Counted from the first letter of the stretch, positions 1 to 12,562 are shown. The stretch: 64,000 nt of DNA from Halobacterium noricense (GCF_021233435.1 NZ_CP089468.1:2829720-2893719), one strand, 5' to 3'. The notes: generated from the sequence alone by a model not told the origin. A program made the numbers and translations.

Positions 1-2640
<2,640 letters not shown>

Positions 2641-3010
2641 GGATGTCAGCTGCAGAGCAGCTGACGATGGTACTCAACCACACGAAGTGGTCGAGGGTTG
2701 TTGGCGGTGAAGCCAACGACGATGAATGTCGACTGTAGAACAGTCGACGATGCTCAACACGTAATGGTTGAGCGCTGTTGAGTCACGGATGTGACCAACA
2801 GTCGGTACTCGACCACGGTGGTCGAGTCCAGTGAGCGCCTGGATTGCACTTACACACGGTCGTCATCGTACGTCCTCGTGGTGAACGAAGAGCGTACATA
2901 GACCCTTCCCACCCGCACTTTCGCGGGGTGGTGCATCAGTCTTGCTTGGGACTCATCGTATCTCCGTCTCCCACTTAAGGGACACGGTTCAAGATGACTC
3001 CCGAGCGGGA
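2641..3010 (-). other. 23S-tRNA spacer with an array of hairpins
   Basis: Internal transcribed spacer of the rRNA operon. It is almost filled with inverted repeats. Perfect ones are at 2645-2665 and 2728-2748 (9-bp stems, AGA loops on the plus strand), 2807-2827 (9- or 10-bp stem) and 2776-2801 (two stacked stems); weaker ones are at 2672-2694 and 2752-2773. Part of this must form the processing stem that releases pre-23S RNA. I could not delimit the bulge-helix-bulge site because the 3' partner strand lies outside the window. Confidence 0.8.
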
Positions 3011-3082
3011 TGGACCCACTGGGATTCGAACCCAGGGCATCCTCCTTGCAAAGGAGGCACTCTACCACTGAGCTATGGGCCC
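3011..3082 (-). tRNA. tRNA-Ala (anticodon UGC)
   Basis: A 72-nt cloverleaf in the 16S-23S spacer, the standard place for tRNA-Ala in haloarchaeal rRNA operons. On the minus strand it starts GGGCCCATAGCTCAGTGG, has the anticodon loop TTTGCAA between CTCC and GGAG stems, and the T-arm GGGTTCGAATCCC. The acceptor stem GGGCCCA pairs with TGGGTCC. CCA is not encoded. It is released from the rRNA transcript. Confidence 0.98.
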
Positions 3083-3190
3083 ACCTCCCGATTGGGAGGA
3101 GGTTACGTTAGCCTTGATGGTTTGTAGGTGTCCAACTGGTCACGGCGTCGTCGAAAGGTGGGCCAGGGCAACGCCCTGGTCCCGATCGTT

Positions 3191-4663
<1,473 letters not shown>

Positions 4664-4920
4664 GTTTGCTGGGGTTAAACCCCAGCGACCAGAACTAAAA
4701 GTCCTGGTTTGGCGGGAACACAAAAGTGTTCCTCATAGCCACGACAAAGCGCCGTGGCCAGTTGGATGTCACCAAACCATCAAGGCTAACATCAGATTCC
4801 ATCTGTACGGCGGACCGCAGGGGTGGAATCCTCATTCCTTCGGACCTGAACGTAGTCCGCGGTGGGTCATAAACCCATCGGACTTCGCTCGGCCCGAGAC
4901 GACGTTCGCATTTCCTCCAA

Positions 4921-4950
4921 CGCCCCGTTATTACTTAAGGGCATCGAACC
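4921..4950 (-). promoter_or_regulatory. rRNA promoter unit P4 (closest to 16S)
   Basis: On the minus strand this reads GGTTCGATGCCCTTAAGTAA followed by TAACGGG. The TTAAGTAA core is the archaeal TATA-type box of haloarchaeal rRNA promoters, and TGCGAACG about 25 bases downstream is the expected start region. The unit is nearly identical to the one at 5056-5083. Confidence 0.75.
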
Positions 4951-5055
4951 ACGCTCGTAAGAGCGAAGGTCGAAGCCCGGAACGGGTCGGAGGTAATGCA
5001 TCAGTCGGCCGGATAAGCCCGGACAACCTCATCTTCGGACGCATTACCTCGTATT

Positions 5056-5083
5056 GCCCGTTATTACTTAAGGGCATCGAACC
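5056..5083 (-). promoter_or_regulatory. rRNA promoter unit P3
   Basis: Same box as P4 (CCCTTAAGTAATAACGGG on the minus strand), preceded by the same hairpin (CGCTC/GAGCG) and followed about 25 bases on by GCG plus ATGAGGTTGTC. The P3 and P4 units share a stretch of over 50 nearly identical bases, so they arose by duplication. Confidence 0.75.
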
Positions 5084-5187
5084 ACGCTCGTAAGAGCGAA
5101 GGTCGAAGCCCGGAAGCGGGCGTCGGAAGCATACGTCAGTCACCCGGGAAACCCGAGTGACCTCATCGTCGTTCGCATTCTTCCGGA

Positions 5188-5217
5188 GTGCCCGGTATCA
5201 CTTAAGGGCGTCGAACC
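5188..5217 (-). promoter_or_regulatory. rRNA promoter unit P2
   Basis: Minus strand GGTTCGACGCCCTTAAGTGA then TACCGGG, followed by AATGCGAACGACGATGAGG at about 5162-5180, the expected transcription start region. The box matches the other units at the TTCGAYGCCCTTAAGT core. Confidence 0.75.
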
Positions 5218-5319
5218 AGACTCGCCGAAGGCGAGGGGTTCGACGCGGGGGCGTCGAGGCGTCAATCAGTGGCGTCGGGTACACCGAGCCACCTCACGTC
5301 GTTCGCATCTCATCCGAGT

Positions 5320-5346
5320 GCCGGGTTACGTAAAACCCCATCGAAC
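5320..5346 (-). promoter_or_regulatory. rRNA promoter unit P1 (distal, diverged)
   Basis: Minus strand TTCGATGGGGTTTTACGTAA then CCCGGCAC. The spacing and the downstream ATGCGAACGACGTGAGG at about 5294-5310 match the other units, but the box is TTTTACGTAA rather than TTAAGT. It is the weakest match of the four but clearly related. Confidence 0.6.
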
Positions 5347-5560
5347 CGGAGGCACATCGACACGCCACCGCATACCAGAAAACCACGTGATGGCGTACCG
5401 GGGGCTACGCGTGAAAGTACCGCGTGGGTGGAGGTCGGACGGTCGTCCCGCGCGAGTGCGTGCGGTCGGGCCGAGTGCTGCCCACGCAGCTGTCCCTAGT
5501 CGTGGGAGCGACTAAGCCGTTACGCGTCGCACACGCGGGCAAAAGATACAGCGAGCGGCG

Positions 5561-5869
5561 TCAGTCTTCGATGTGTTTGATGCCTTCCTTGGAGACGTTC
5601 GCCTTCGTAATCTCGCCGGGCATCCAGTCTGGTTTGTCGCCGGGGGCTTCCTCCTCCCAGGCCCACGCTTCGTAGATGTGGACTTTGTCGGTGCCCTTCT
5701 CGCGGAGCCGGAGCTCCTTGCGGTCGGCGTCCTGTTCACTGTCGGCGACGTCCTCGATGCGGCGAGCCGCTTTGAGCGCGGCCTGCCGTGGGGTGTTCCC
5801 GCTGAAGACGCTCGTCTCGTCGTTAGATTCTCGGAGCGCGAAGTTGCGCTTGCCGTCCTCACGTACCAT
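5561..5869 (-). CDS. Non-histone chromosomal protein MC1
   Basis: Small DNA-bending chromatin protein of 102 residues, a single MC1 domain. Recognisable family segments are KRNFALRE near the start, TPRQAALKAARR, KELRLREKGTDKVHIYEAW and PDWMPGEITKANVSKEGI. MC1 proteins bind DNA as monomers, bend it sharply and help compact the chromosome. It is more acidic than methanogen MC1, as expected in a salt-in halophile. The ATG at 5869 gives the family length. A TATA-type box lies about 37-48 bases upstream. It is transcribed towards the rRNA operon. Confidence 0.93.
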   Translation of the reverse strand: MVREDGKRNFALRESNDETSVFSGNTPRQAALKAARRIEDVADSEQDADRKELRLREKGTDKVHIYEAWAWEEEAPGDKPDWMPGEITKANVSKEGIKHIED

Positions 5870-5905
5870 GGTTTTGCTCCATGCTATGCGAACACAAGGG
5901 CGGGT

Positions 5906-5917
5906 GATAAATATACC
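5906..5917 (-). promoter_or_regulatory. TATA-type promoter of the MC1 gene
   Basis: Minus strand GTATATTTATCA in otherwise GC-rich DNA. The distance to the ATG implies a start site only some 10-15 bases before the gene, so a very short leader. Confidence 0.6.
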
Positions 5918-6094
5918 GCCGATTTTGCCGGTAGATTTATGTATTGAGTCGGCTGGTTCGGGGAAAGCGCCGACTTCTCGGGCTGACAGTCATCTGGACG
6001 GACTCGCTGTCAGCCGGCGACGGCGCGCGTCAACTCAGACGGTCGGAAGAACTTAAGTACGGTGTGCGGCGAAAGGCAACGTAGACACTTCGCG

Positions 6095-6292
6095 ATGGTT
6101 CGCAAGAAGACGCTCAGCCCGAGTGGCGCGAAAGGCGACGACGGGGAGTACCACAACGCCCACGTCAACCTCCACGAGGACGAACTGTCGGTCGCCGGCC
6201 TCGACATCGGCGACGAAGTCTTCGTCAGGGTTCGCGAGGACAAGATCATCATCCAGAGAGCCGACCAGGACGACGTCGAGCACGACTTCTGA
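6095..6292 (+). CDS. Small AbrB-like (swapped-hairpin) protein
   Basis: A 65-residue protein, MVRKKTLSPSG at the start. The middle part (LSVAGLDIGDEVFVRVREDK) has the pattern of AbrB/SpoVT swapped-hairpin DNA-binding domains: a short strand, the L-x-x-G-D-E-V turn and a second strand. Such proteins act as DNA-binding regulators or as antitoxin-like partners. I chose the internal ATG at 6095 because the upstream in-frame codons are not family-like and a TTAAGTA box lies about 40 bases before it. It ends 5 bases before pyrD and is probably co-transcribed with it. The target is unknown. Confidence 0.8.
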   Translation: MVRKKTLSPSGAKGDDGEYHNAHVNLHEDELSVAGLDIGDEVFVRVREDKIIIQRADQDDVEHDF

Positions 6293-6297
6293 CCGGA

Positions 6298-7347
6298 ATG
6301 TACCGGCTGGCCAAACCGCTGTTGTTCCGGCTGCCCCCGGAGACCGCCCACGAGGCGATTACGGGGCTGCTCCGAGTCGCACAGCGCACACGTCTCGAAC
6401 GCGCGTACGCGGGCCACTACACGGTCGACGACCACCGGCTGTCCGTCGAGGCGTTCGACCAGTCGTTCCCGAACCCCGTCGGAGTGGCCGCTGGGTTCGA
6501 CAAGAACGCCGAGATACCGCGGGCGCTGGCTGCGCTCGGGTTCGGACACGTCGAGGTCGGCGCAGTCACCGCGGAGGGCCAGCCCGGCAACCCGAAACCC
6601 CGGATGTTCCGACTCCGGGAGGACGACGCGCTCGTCAACCGGATGGGGTTCAACAACGCGGGCGCGGACGTCGTGGGCGAGCGCCTCGCCGAACAGCGCC
6701 TCCCGGACGTGCCCGTGGGCGTGAACATCGGGAAGTCGAAGTCCACGCCGCTGGAGGACGCCCCCGCGGACTACCGCTACACGTACGAGCAAGTGGCGGA
6801 GAACGGCGACTACTTCGTGGTGAACGTCTCCAGCCCGAACACACCGGGGCTGCGCGAGCTCCAGAACCGCGAGCAGCTGGCGGCGATTCTGGAGACGCTC
6901 CAGGACGCGGGCGCGGCACCCTTGCTCGTGAAGCTCTCCCCGGACCTCCACCGTGACGCCGTGGTGGACGCCGTCGAGCTTGCGAACGAACTCGGGCTGG
7001 ACGGCGTCGTCGCGACGAACACGACGACCGACCGGCCGGACGACCTCCGGAGCCCGAACGCCGCGGAGACGGGCGGGCTCTCCGGGCGGCCGATTCGGGA
7101 GCGCGCGACCGACCAGGTGCGGTTCGTCGCCGAGCGCACGGACCTCCCGGTGGTCGGCGTGGGTGGCGTGTTCACGGCGGCGGACGCCTATGAGAAGATT
7201 CGTGCGGGCGCGTCCATCGTCCAACTGTACACGGGCCTCGTCTACCGCGGACCCGGCATCGCCCGCGACATCAACGAAGGGGTGCTCGAACTGCTCGACC
7301 GCGACGGCTTCGATTCGGTCGAAGAAGCGGTCGGCGCGGACCTGTAG
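6298..7347 (+). CDS. pyrD: Dihydroorotate dehydrogenase (quinone type)
   Basis: Oxidises dihydroorotate to orotate, the fourth step of pyrimidine synthesis, with FMN and a quinone acceptor. The 349 residues have the class 2 layout: an N-terminal extension (PLLFRLPPETAHEAITGLL) that docks to the membrane, then a TIM barrel. Signatures are NPVGVAAGFDKN, NRMGFNNAGAD, VNVSSPNTPGL with the catalytic serine region, and the FMN phosphate site VVGVGGVFTAADAYEKI near the end. The length is normal. It follows the AbrB-like gene by 5 bases. Confidence 0.96.
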   Translation: MYRLAKPLLFRLPPETAHEAITGLLRVAQRTRLERAYAGHYTVDDHRLSVEAFDQSFPNPVGVAAGFDKNAEIPRALAALGFGHVEVGAVTAEGQPGNPKPRMFRLREDDALVNRMGFNNAGADVVGERLAEQRLPDVPVGVNIGKSKSTPLEDAPADYRYTYEQVAENGDYFVVNVSSPNTPGLRELQNREQLAAILETLQDAGAAPLLVKLSPDLHRDAVVDAVELANELGLDGVVATNTTTDRPDDLRSPNAAETGGLSGRPIRERATDQVRFVAERTDLPVVGVGGVFTAADAYEKIRAGASIVQLYTGLVYRGPGIARDINEGVLELLDRDGFDSVEEAVGADL

Positions 7348-7374
7348 GCGCGACGGCAGGGAGCGGCGCTGTTT

Positions 7375-9189
7375 CTACCGGAGCGCGTCGAGTGCGAACT
7401 CGAAGCCGGCGACCGGCACTTCGACGTCGTGGTCGACGACGACCGCAGGGTGAAGTTCCCCGATGACGCCCACGTCCTCGCCGTCGATGACGACGCTCGC
7501 GGCGCGGCCGTCGATGAACGAGGGGTGGTCGGTGGCGGGCGTTTCGAGGTCGACGTGGAACTCCTCGCAGAGCGCCGCGAGTCGCGCCTTGGCGTCCTCG
7601 TAGGAGGCGTCGTGGCGCGCGAGCACGGCGGCAACCGTCCGCCGTTCGGCCACACCCGTCTCCGTGGCGTCGTCGACGTGTGCAGCGAACCCGATTTCCG
7701 CGAGGTCCTGGGGATACGACCGGTGCGTGTTGTTCTCCAGGACGGAGACCAGCGACGGCAGCGCCCACGTGCGGAGGATAGTGAAGTCCTCGCTGTACGG
7801 CTCGTCGATGGTGGCGGGTTCGGCAGCACCCACCACGTCGTCCTCCGGCGCGATGCGCATGCGCTCGAAGTTGTCGGCCTCGTTGGTCATGTTGAAGTTC
7901 AGGAGGTCCTCGAAGCCGAGGCCGACGAGCGTCTCCCGGGCGGCAGCCTCCAGCCGCGAGGTCTCCGTGCGGCCGCCGATGGTGCCGACGTCGGGGTAGC
8001 GCGGCACGAGGTTGTTGAACCCGTACGCGCGCCCGATGTCGTCGACGACATCCACGGGGTGGAGCACGTCGACGCGGTACGGCGGAATCTCCACCTCGTA
8101 GGTGAGTTCGTCCCCGCCCTCCGGTTCGGCATCGAGACCCGCACGTTCGGCGAGGTCGACGACCTCGTCGGGTTCGAAGTCGATGCCGAGTAGCGTCTCG
8201 ACGTGCTCGTGGGGGACCTGTTTGGTCTGGACCTCGAAGTCCGGGCGCACGAGCTCGGTGTCGGCGTACTCGACGGTAACGTCCTCGACGGTGGCACCAC
8301 GGGCGTCGAGCGCGTAACAGATGATGGCGCACATCCGGTCGATGGTCCACTGGTCGGTGCCGGTGAGTTCGACGAACAGTTCCCGGGAGTCCGTCGAGAC
8401 CTCGGTGCGGCGACCGTTGATGACCGGCGGGAAACTGAACATCCCGATGTCGTCGTAGATGGCGGGGTAGCGGTCGTAGTTCTCGAGCAGGTCGGCGTAC
8501 TGCTCGCCGGTCGGGTGTTCGGTGAGCACGTCCGCGGGCGTGCGTTCGGCGTCGTCGTCGAGCGGCACGAACGTGTCGCCGTCGGGCTCGATGCCGGTGT
8601 ACGTGATGGAGCGCTCGCCCTGGCCGTCCTCGCCGCTGATGGACTCGCTCGCGGTTTCATCGGAAGAGCGAAGCTCTTCCGAGCCTCCGGTCGCTTCACT
8701 CCCGGAGACATCGCTCGCACGTTCGGTGGCGCTGCGCGCCACCTGCCCCTTCAGCATCGCGAGGTCGTGGATGCCGATTGCGCCCTTCGCGCGCTTGCGT
8801 CCCATCGTCGCGTGGAGTTTCTCCTGCAGTTGGATGAGCGAGTCGAGGGCGTCCTCGTCGAGGTCGACGCCGCGAACCACGGCACCCGTGACGCAGGGCC
8901 GCTCGTCGGGGACGTCCTCGACGTGGATGGTCCACTCGGCGCTGTTCGTGTCGGGGACGTAGACGCCCCGGGTGTCGCCGTAGTGGTAGCGCAGCGAGCG
9001 CGCGATGCCCTCCACGGAGAGGCGGTCGAGGCGGTCGGCCTCGAACTCGAGTTTGAACTCGCCCTCGTCGGTTTCGCCTTCGTACTCGATGCCGAGCCCG
9101 AAGAGGTCGTCTTTGAGGTCGTCGTCGCTCTTCTCGGTGTGGCCGGTGAGCGTGCGGAGTTCGTCGGGGTCGATGTCGACGACGGGCAT
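7375..9189 (-). CDS. pheT: Phenylalanyl-tRNA synthetase beta subunit
   Basis: Beta chain of the (alpha-beta)2 enzyme that charges tRNA-Phe; it carries the editing (B3/4) and B5 domains. The archaeal start MPVVDIDPDEL is present, with MGRKRAKGAIGIHDL in the middle and PPYRVDVLHPVDVVDDIGRAYG further on. The 604 residues exceed the usual archaeal size (about 550-580), mainly because of a serine- and glutamate-rich insert at about residues 149-190, between MLKGQ and SITYTGIEPDG. That insert is made largely of palindromic DNA (8661-8681 and 8725-8743). The start overlaps the pheS stop (TGATG), so the pair is one operon. Confidence 0.96.
   Translation of the reverse strand: MPVVDIDPDELRTLTGHTEKSDDDLKDDLFGLGIEYEGETDEGEFKLEFEADRLDRLSVEGIARSLRYHYGDTRGVYVPDTNSAEWTIHVEDVPDERPCVTGAVVRGVDLDEDALDSLIQLQEKLHATMGRKRAKGAIGIHDLAMLKGQVARSATERASDVSGSEATGGSEELRSSDETASESISGEDGQGERSITYTGIEPDGDTFVPLDDDAERTPADVLTEHPTGEQYADLLENYDRYPAIYDDIGMFSFPPVINGRRTEVSTDSRELFVELTGTDQWTIDRMCAIICYALDARGATVEDVTVEYADTELVRPDFEVQTKQVPHEHVETLLGIDFEPDEVVDLAERAGLDAEPEGGDELTYEVEIPPYRVDVLHPVDVVDDIGRAYGFNNLVPRYPDVGTIGGRTETSRLEAAARETLVGLGFEDLLNFNMTNEADNFERMRIAPEDDVVGAAEPATIDEPYSEDFTILRTWALPSLVSVLENNTHRSYPQDLAEIGFAAHVDDATETGVAERRTVAAVLARHDASYEDAKARLAALCEEFHVDLETPATDHPSFIDGRAASVVIDGEDVGVIGELHPAVVVDHDVEVPVAGFEFALDALR
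8661..8743. repeat. Palindromes inside pheT (in-frame insert)
   Basis: Two perfect palindromes. 8661-8681: stem CGGAAGAGC, loop GAA, stem GCTCTTCCG. 8725-8743: stem GGTGGCGC, loop TGC (GCA on the coding strand), stem GCGCCACC. Between them a 6-bp stem (CTCCGG/CCGGAG) has a longer loop. Together they encode most of a low-complexity insert, with the reading frame kept. Confidence 0.8.
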
Positions 9190-10742
9190 CAGTACACCAC
9201 CTCCGCGTCCCGCAGGAAGTCTAGGTCACACAGCGTCCCGTGGACGTCGCGGATGTCCTCGAAGCCGGTGACCAACATCAGCAGGCGTTCGAGTGCGAGC
9301 CCCCACGCCATCACGTCGGCTTCGACGCCGAGCGGTTCGAGCATCTCGGGGCGGAAAATCCCGGAGTTCCCGATTTCGATGAGTTCCCCGGTCTCGGGGT
9401 GGCGACCGAACAGCTCGAACGACGGCTCCGTGTAGGGGTTGTACGTGGGCTTGAACTCGATGTCCGTGATGCCGAACTGGCTGTAGAACTCCCGGAACGT
9501 CCCCATGAGGTCGCGGACGGAGAGGTCCTCGGCCATCACCCAGCCCTCGATTTGGAAGAACTCCAGGAGGTGGGTGGCGTCGAGGGTGTCGTTGCGGTAG
9601 GCCTTCTCGACACTGAAGTACCGCGCGGGCGCTTCCACGTCGCCGGCTCCGCCGGCTGCTCGGGGCGTCTTCGACGACCCGGTATCCTCGCCGGCGACGC
9701 CGGAGAGGTAGCGGGCGGTGAGACTCGTCGTGTGCCCGCGAAGTGCGAGCGCACGCGCGAAGTCCTCGTCCCACGGCGAGTGGTAGCCGTCGCCGTCCGG
9801 TCCGACGCCCTCGCGGTGGGCGCGTTCGACGCGCTCGACGAGGTCCTCCGGTAACTCGTCGATTTTCTCGGGCTGCTCCAGCGCGAACCGGTCCCAGTGG
9901 TTGCGCGCGGGGTGGTCCTGGGGCATGAACAGGCAGTCGTTGATATAGAAGTCCGCGTCGACGTGCGGCCCCTCCATCTCCTGGAAGCCCATCCCAACGA
10001 GCACGTCCTTGACGCGCTCGGCGGCCTGCCGGAGCACGTGGGTCTTCCCGGGCGTGTACTCCCCGGCGTCGGCCTCGACGTTGTAGGCGGCGAACTCGGC
10101 GTCGCGCCACTCGCCGGACGCGAGCATGTCGGGGGTGAGTTGGCCGACTTCCTCGGCAGCTTCGACGCCCGTCATGAGTTCGGTGACGCCGGCCTCCGTC
10201 AGCAGCATCGACCGGACGGTGCGCTCGCGGACGGCGACGAGGTCGCGGCGCGCCAACTGGTCGAGCGCGTCGTCGTCCTCGACAGTCCCGCCCTCGGCCA
10301 GCGTTTCGAGTGCGGCGGCCTCCGCGTCCGCGCTGGGGTCGGCGTCGGGGTCCGCGGAGAGGTCGCCGCCGTCGATGCTCCCGTACCCCTTCCGAGCGTA
10401 GTTCGAGAGCGCGATGTCGACCTGTGGACCCTCCAGTCCGGATGCGCCGATAGCCTCGCCCATCGAGACAGGCTTGTCGTCGGCACCCGCGTCGAGGGCG
10501 GCCTCGTAGAGCCGGACTTCCGGCAGACCCTCCTCGGCGTACTCGCGGCCCTCCTCGGTGAGTTCGACATCCTCCTCGGTTTCTTCGATAACGTCCACGA
10601 GGCCGGCGTCCTCCAGTTCGAACGCCGCGCCAGTGACCGTCTCCGGCGGCCGCTCGATGTCGGCCGCGAGGTCGGCGATGCGTCTCGGTTCGTCGGCGCT
10701 CGCCGCTTCGAGCACCGCGACCTGCTGTGGTGGCAGTTTCAT
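9189..10742 (-). CDS. pheS: Phenylalanyl-tRNA synthetase alpha subunit
   Basis: Catalytic alpha chain of PheRS; activates phenylalanine with ATP and transfers it to tRNA-Phe. The 517 residues start with winged-helix segments (LPPQQVAVLEAASADEPRRI) that bind tRNA in archaeal and eukaryal enzymes, followed by the class II core: motif 2 around YFSVEKAYRNDTLDATHLLE and motif 3 near the end (GLALERLLMLVTG). A short insert at about residues 345-368 (GEDTGSSKTPRAAGGAGDVE) coincides with palindromic DNA at 9642-9706. It is first gene of the pheST operon; 257 bases without a gene precede it. Confidence 0.96.
   Translation of the reverse strand: MKLPPQQVAVLEAASADEPRRIADLAADIERPPETVTGAAFELEDAGLVDVIEETEEDVELTEEGREYAEEGLPEVRLYEAALDAGADDKPVSMGEAIGASGLEGPQVDIALSNYARKGYGSIDGGDLSADPDADPSADAEAAALETLAEGGTVEDDDALDQLARRDLVAVRERTVRSMLLTEAGVTELMTGVEAAEEVGQLTPDMLASGEWRDAEFAAYNVEADAGEYTPGKTHVLRQAAERVKDVLVGMGFQEMEGPHVDADFYINDCLFMPQDHPARNHWDRFALEQPEKIDELPEDLVERVERAHREGVGPDGDGYHSPWDEDFARALALRGHTTSLTARYLSGVAGEDTGSSKTPRAAGGAGDVEAPARYFSVEKAYRNDTLDATHLLEFFQIEGWVMAEDLSVRDLMGTFREFYSQFGITDIEFKPTYNPYTEPSFELFGRHPETGELIEIGNSGIFRPEMLEPLGVEADVMAWGLALERLLMLVTGFEDIRDVHGTLCDLDFLRDAEVVY
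9642..9706. repeat. Palindromes inside pheS (in-frame insert)
   Basis: 9642-9656: stem GCCGGC, loop TCC (GGA on the coding strand), stem GCCGGC. 9688-9706: CTCGCCGGC/GCCGGAGAG with one mismatch and loop GAC. Between them the coding strand has TCGTCGAAGACG, whose SSKT peptide recurs as ASKT in the E3 gene insert at 24499. Confidence 0.65.
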
Positions 10743-10999
10743 TATGCGTAGGGGTGTGTGGCAGTCAGTTATCCGTTCCGCTCCCAGCCCGAACGAGCGG
10801 GTTCGGCCCGCGACGGCTCCCGCCGCCGTTGGGCGTCCACCGGCTCGCTCAGGCGAAGAAGAAACCGAACCCCGGAGCCGCGGCTACTTCGCGTGCGCTG
10901 CGACCGGCGCGAGGTTCGGACGCCATGTGCGGGAGCATGGCACGGCCGGTGAAAAGGATTCCGTCAGCGGGCGCGCGGCGTACGTATCGCTTCGCGGTC

Positions 11000-12562
11000 T
11001 CACGTCGTTCGACCGCGCGCCGAATCCAGTTCGACGTCGAGGTCGTCCAGCACTTCCCTCGCTTCCTCGCGTTTCTCCTGGTGGTCCTCGAGGAACTCCT
11101 CCATGAGTTCGGCTGCTTCCTCCTTGCAGCCGCCACAGAGCCGTTCACCGCCCGCACACTCCTCGTAGACGCGCTCGGCGAACTCGTCGTCGTCGCCGGC
11201 GAGGAGGTAGGCGTACAGCTCGTAGACGGGGCACTTGTCGGGTTCGCCGCCGAGTTCGCGCTGCTTCTCGGCGGTATCACGGCCGCCCGTGGTCGCGGCC
11301 TTGACCTTGTCGTAGCCGTCCCCGGGGTCGTCGAGGAGGCTGATGTGGCTGGCGGGAATCGAGGACGACATCTTCCCGCCGGTGAGCCCGGTCATGAAGC
11401 GGTGGTAAATCGAGGACGGCGGGACGAAACCGTAGCCGCCGTGGTCGACTTCGACGGCGAGCGCGAGGTCCTCGGCGGTCTCGCGGTCGATTTCGAAGGC
11501 GTCGACGTGGCCCTCGAAGACGCGCTTCTCGCCGGCGACTTCGTCGATGAGCGCCTCGAAGGCCTCGTCGGTCGCCTGCCGGTCGAAGAACCGAAGCCGG
11601 GGGCGCAGCGGCTCCATCCCAGCGTTTTCGAGTTTCTGGACGACCGACTCGACCACTTCGTCGTCGTAGGCGCCCGTGAGGTCGGCGTCCTCGCGCAGCC
11701 AGTCGGCGGCCTCCGCGCACCGCGGGGAGCCGTGGTCCTCGGCGTACTGCTCGCGGGCGTCGTAGGCCGCGGCGACGAGCGGGCGCTCGTCGTCGTCGAA
11801 CGCGACGCTGGCGTACGCTTCGGTGACCTTGAAGTAGCGCGTGCGCTCGGCGAGGTCGCGCGCGAGCCGCATGTGGGGGTCCTGGTCGGGACCGACCGGA
11901 ATCACGGTGGGCTTGGACTCTTCGAGTTGCGGGTAGAGGATGTCCGCCATCTGGGTGACGACGCTCTGCATGTGGGAGACGTCGGTCTCGCCGTCGAACC
12001 CGTAGATGGCTTCGAACTCCGAGAAGTTCGCCTCCGCGCCGAGCTCGAACGCCAGGTCCTGGAGTTCGCGGTTCGCGGACTGGCGGTAGAGCGTGCCGTC
12101 GTCGGCGTCGAAGCCGAGCGCGAGCAGGCTGAGGAGGTAGTCCTTCGCGTGCTCGTCGATTTCGTCCCACGAGAGCCCGCGGGCGGCGTGGGCTTCGAGG
12201 TCCGCGATGAGCGCGTACGCGTCCGCGCCCTGCTGTTGGTGCCAGACGATTTCGTCGAACACCATCTTGTGGCCGATGTGGGGGTCGCCGGTCGGCATGA
12301 ACCCCGACAGCGCGGCGAACGGCTCGTCGTTGCGCATCGCGTCGGCGACGCGGCGGTAGTCGCGGTGCCCGAAGATGATGGCCCGGCGCATCAGGAAGTG
12401 CGGGTCGGGCACCTCGTCGATGACGTCGTCGAAGGACTCGATGCCGAACTCCTCGAAGAGTTTGCGGTAGTCCGAAACCGTCGAAGAGCCCCACGGGTCG
12501 AGGGCAACGCTGTCCGCGCCCGGCGCGTCCTCGCCGTCCGTCTCGTTGTCTGTATCGGTCAT
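11000..12562 (-). CDS. trpS: Tryptophanyl-tRNA synthetase
   Basis: Class I synthetase charging tRNA-Trp. The 520-residue protein has the HIGH-type motif PTGDPHIGHKMV, the KMSKS-type motif KMSSSIPAS and the archaeal/eukaryal N-terminal part (DPWGSSTVSDYRKLFEEFGI). A late CGGC cluster (GGERLCGGCKEEA) lies before the acidic C-terminus. I chose the ATG at 12562 (MTDTDNETDGEDAPG); an open frame continues upstream but that DNA encodes EndA in another frame. It starts 2 bases after the endA stop, so the two are co-transcribed. Confidence 0.96.
   Translation of the reverse strand: MTDTDNETDGEDAPGADSVALDPWGSSTVSDYRKLFEEFGIESFDDVIDEVPDPHFLMRRAIIFGHRDYRRVADAMRNDEPFAALSGFMPTGDPHIGHKMVFDEIVWHQQQGADAYALIADLEAHAARGLSWDEIDEHAKDYLLSLLALGFDADDGTLYRQSANRELQDLAFELGAEANFSEFEAIYGFDGETDVSHMQSVVTQMADILYPQLEESKPTVIPVGPDQDPHMRLARDLAERTRYFKVTEAYASVAFDDDERPLVAAAYDAREQYAEDHGSPRCAEAADWLREDADLTGAYDDEVVESVVQKLENAGMEPLRPRLRFFDRQATDEAFEALIDEVAGEKRVFEGHVDAFEIDRETAEDLALAVEVDHGGYGFVPPSSIYHRFMTGLTGGKMSSSIPASHISLLDDPGDGYDKVKAATTGGRDTAEKQRELGGEPDKCPVYELYAYLLAGDDDEFAERVYEECAGGERLCGGCKEEAAELMEEFLEDHQEKREEAREVLDDLDVELDSARGRTT

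Larger units (their letters stand above)
4664..5560 (-). other. rRNA leader and promoter region, no protein gene
   Basis: About 900 bases between the 16S gene and the MC1 gene. The part next to 16S (4664-4800) has hairpins of the processing stem type, such as GCTGGGG/CCCCAGC around 4668-4686 and GGAACAC/GTGTTCC around 4714-4731. From about 4900 to 5350 it has four promoter units, each of a TTAAGT-like box followed by GCGAACGACG-type sequence. Bases 5350-5560 show nothing I can name. The open frames here follow the repeats and are not genes. Confidence 0.85.
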
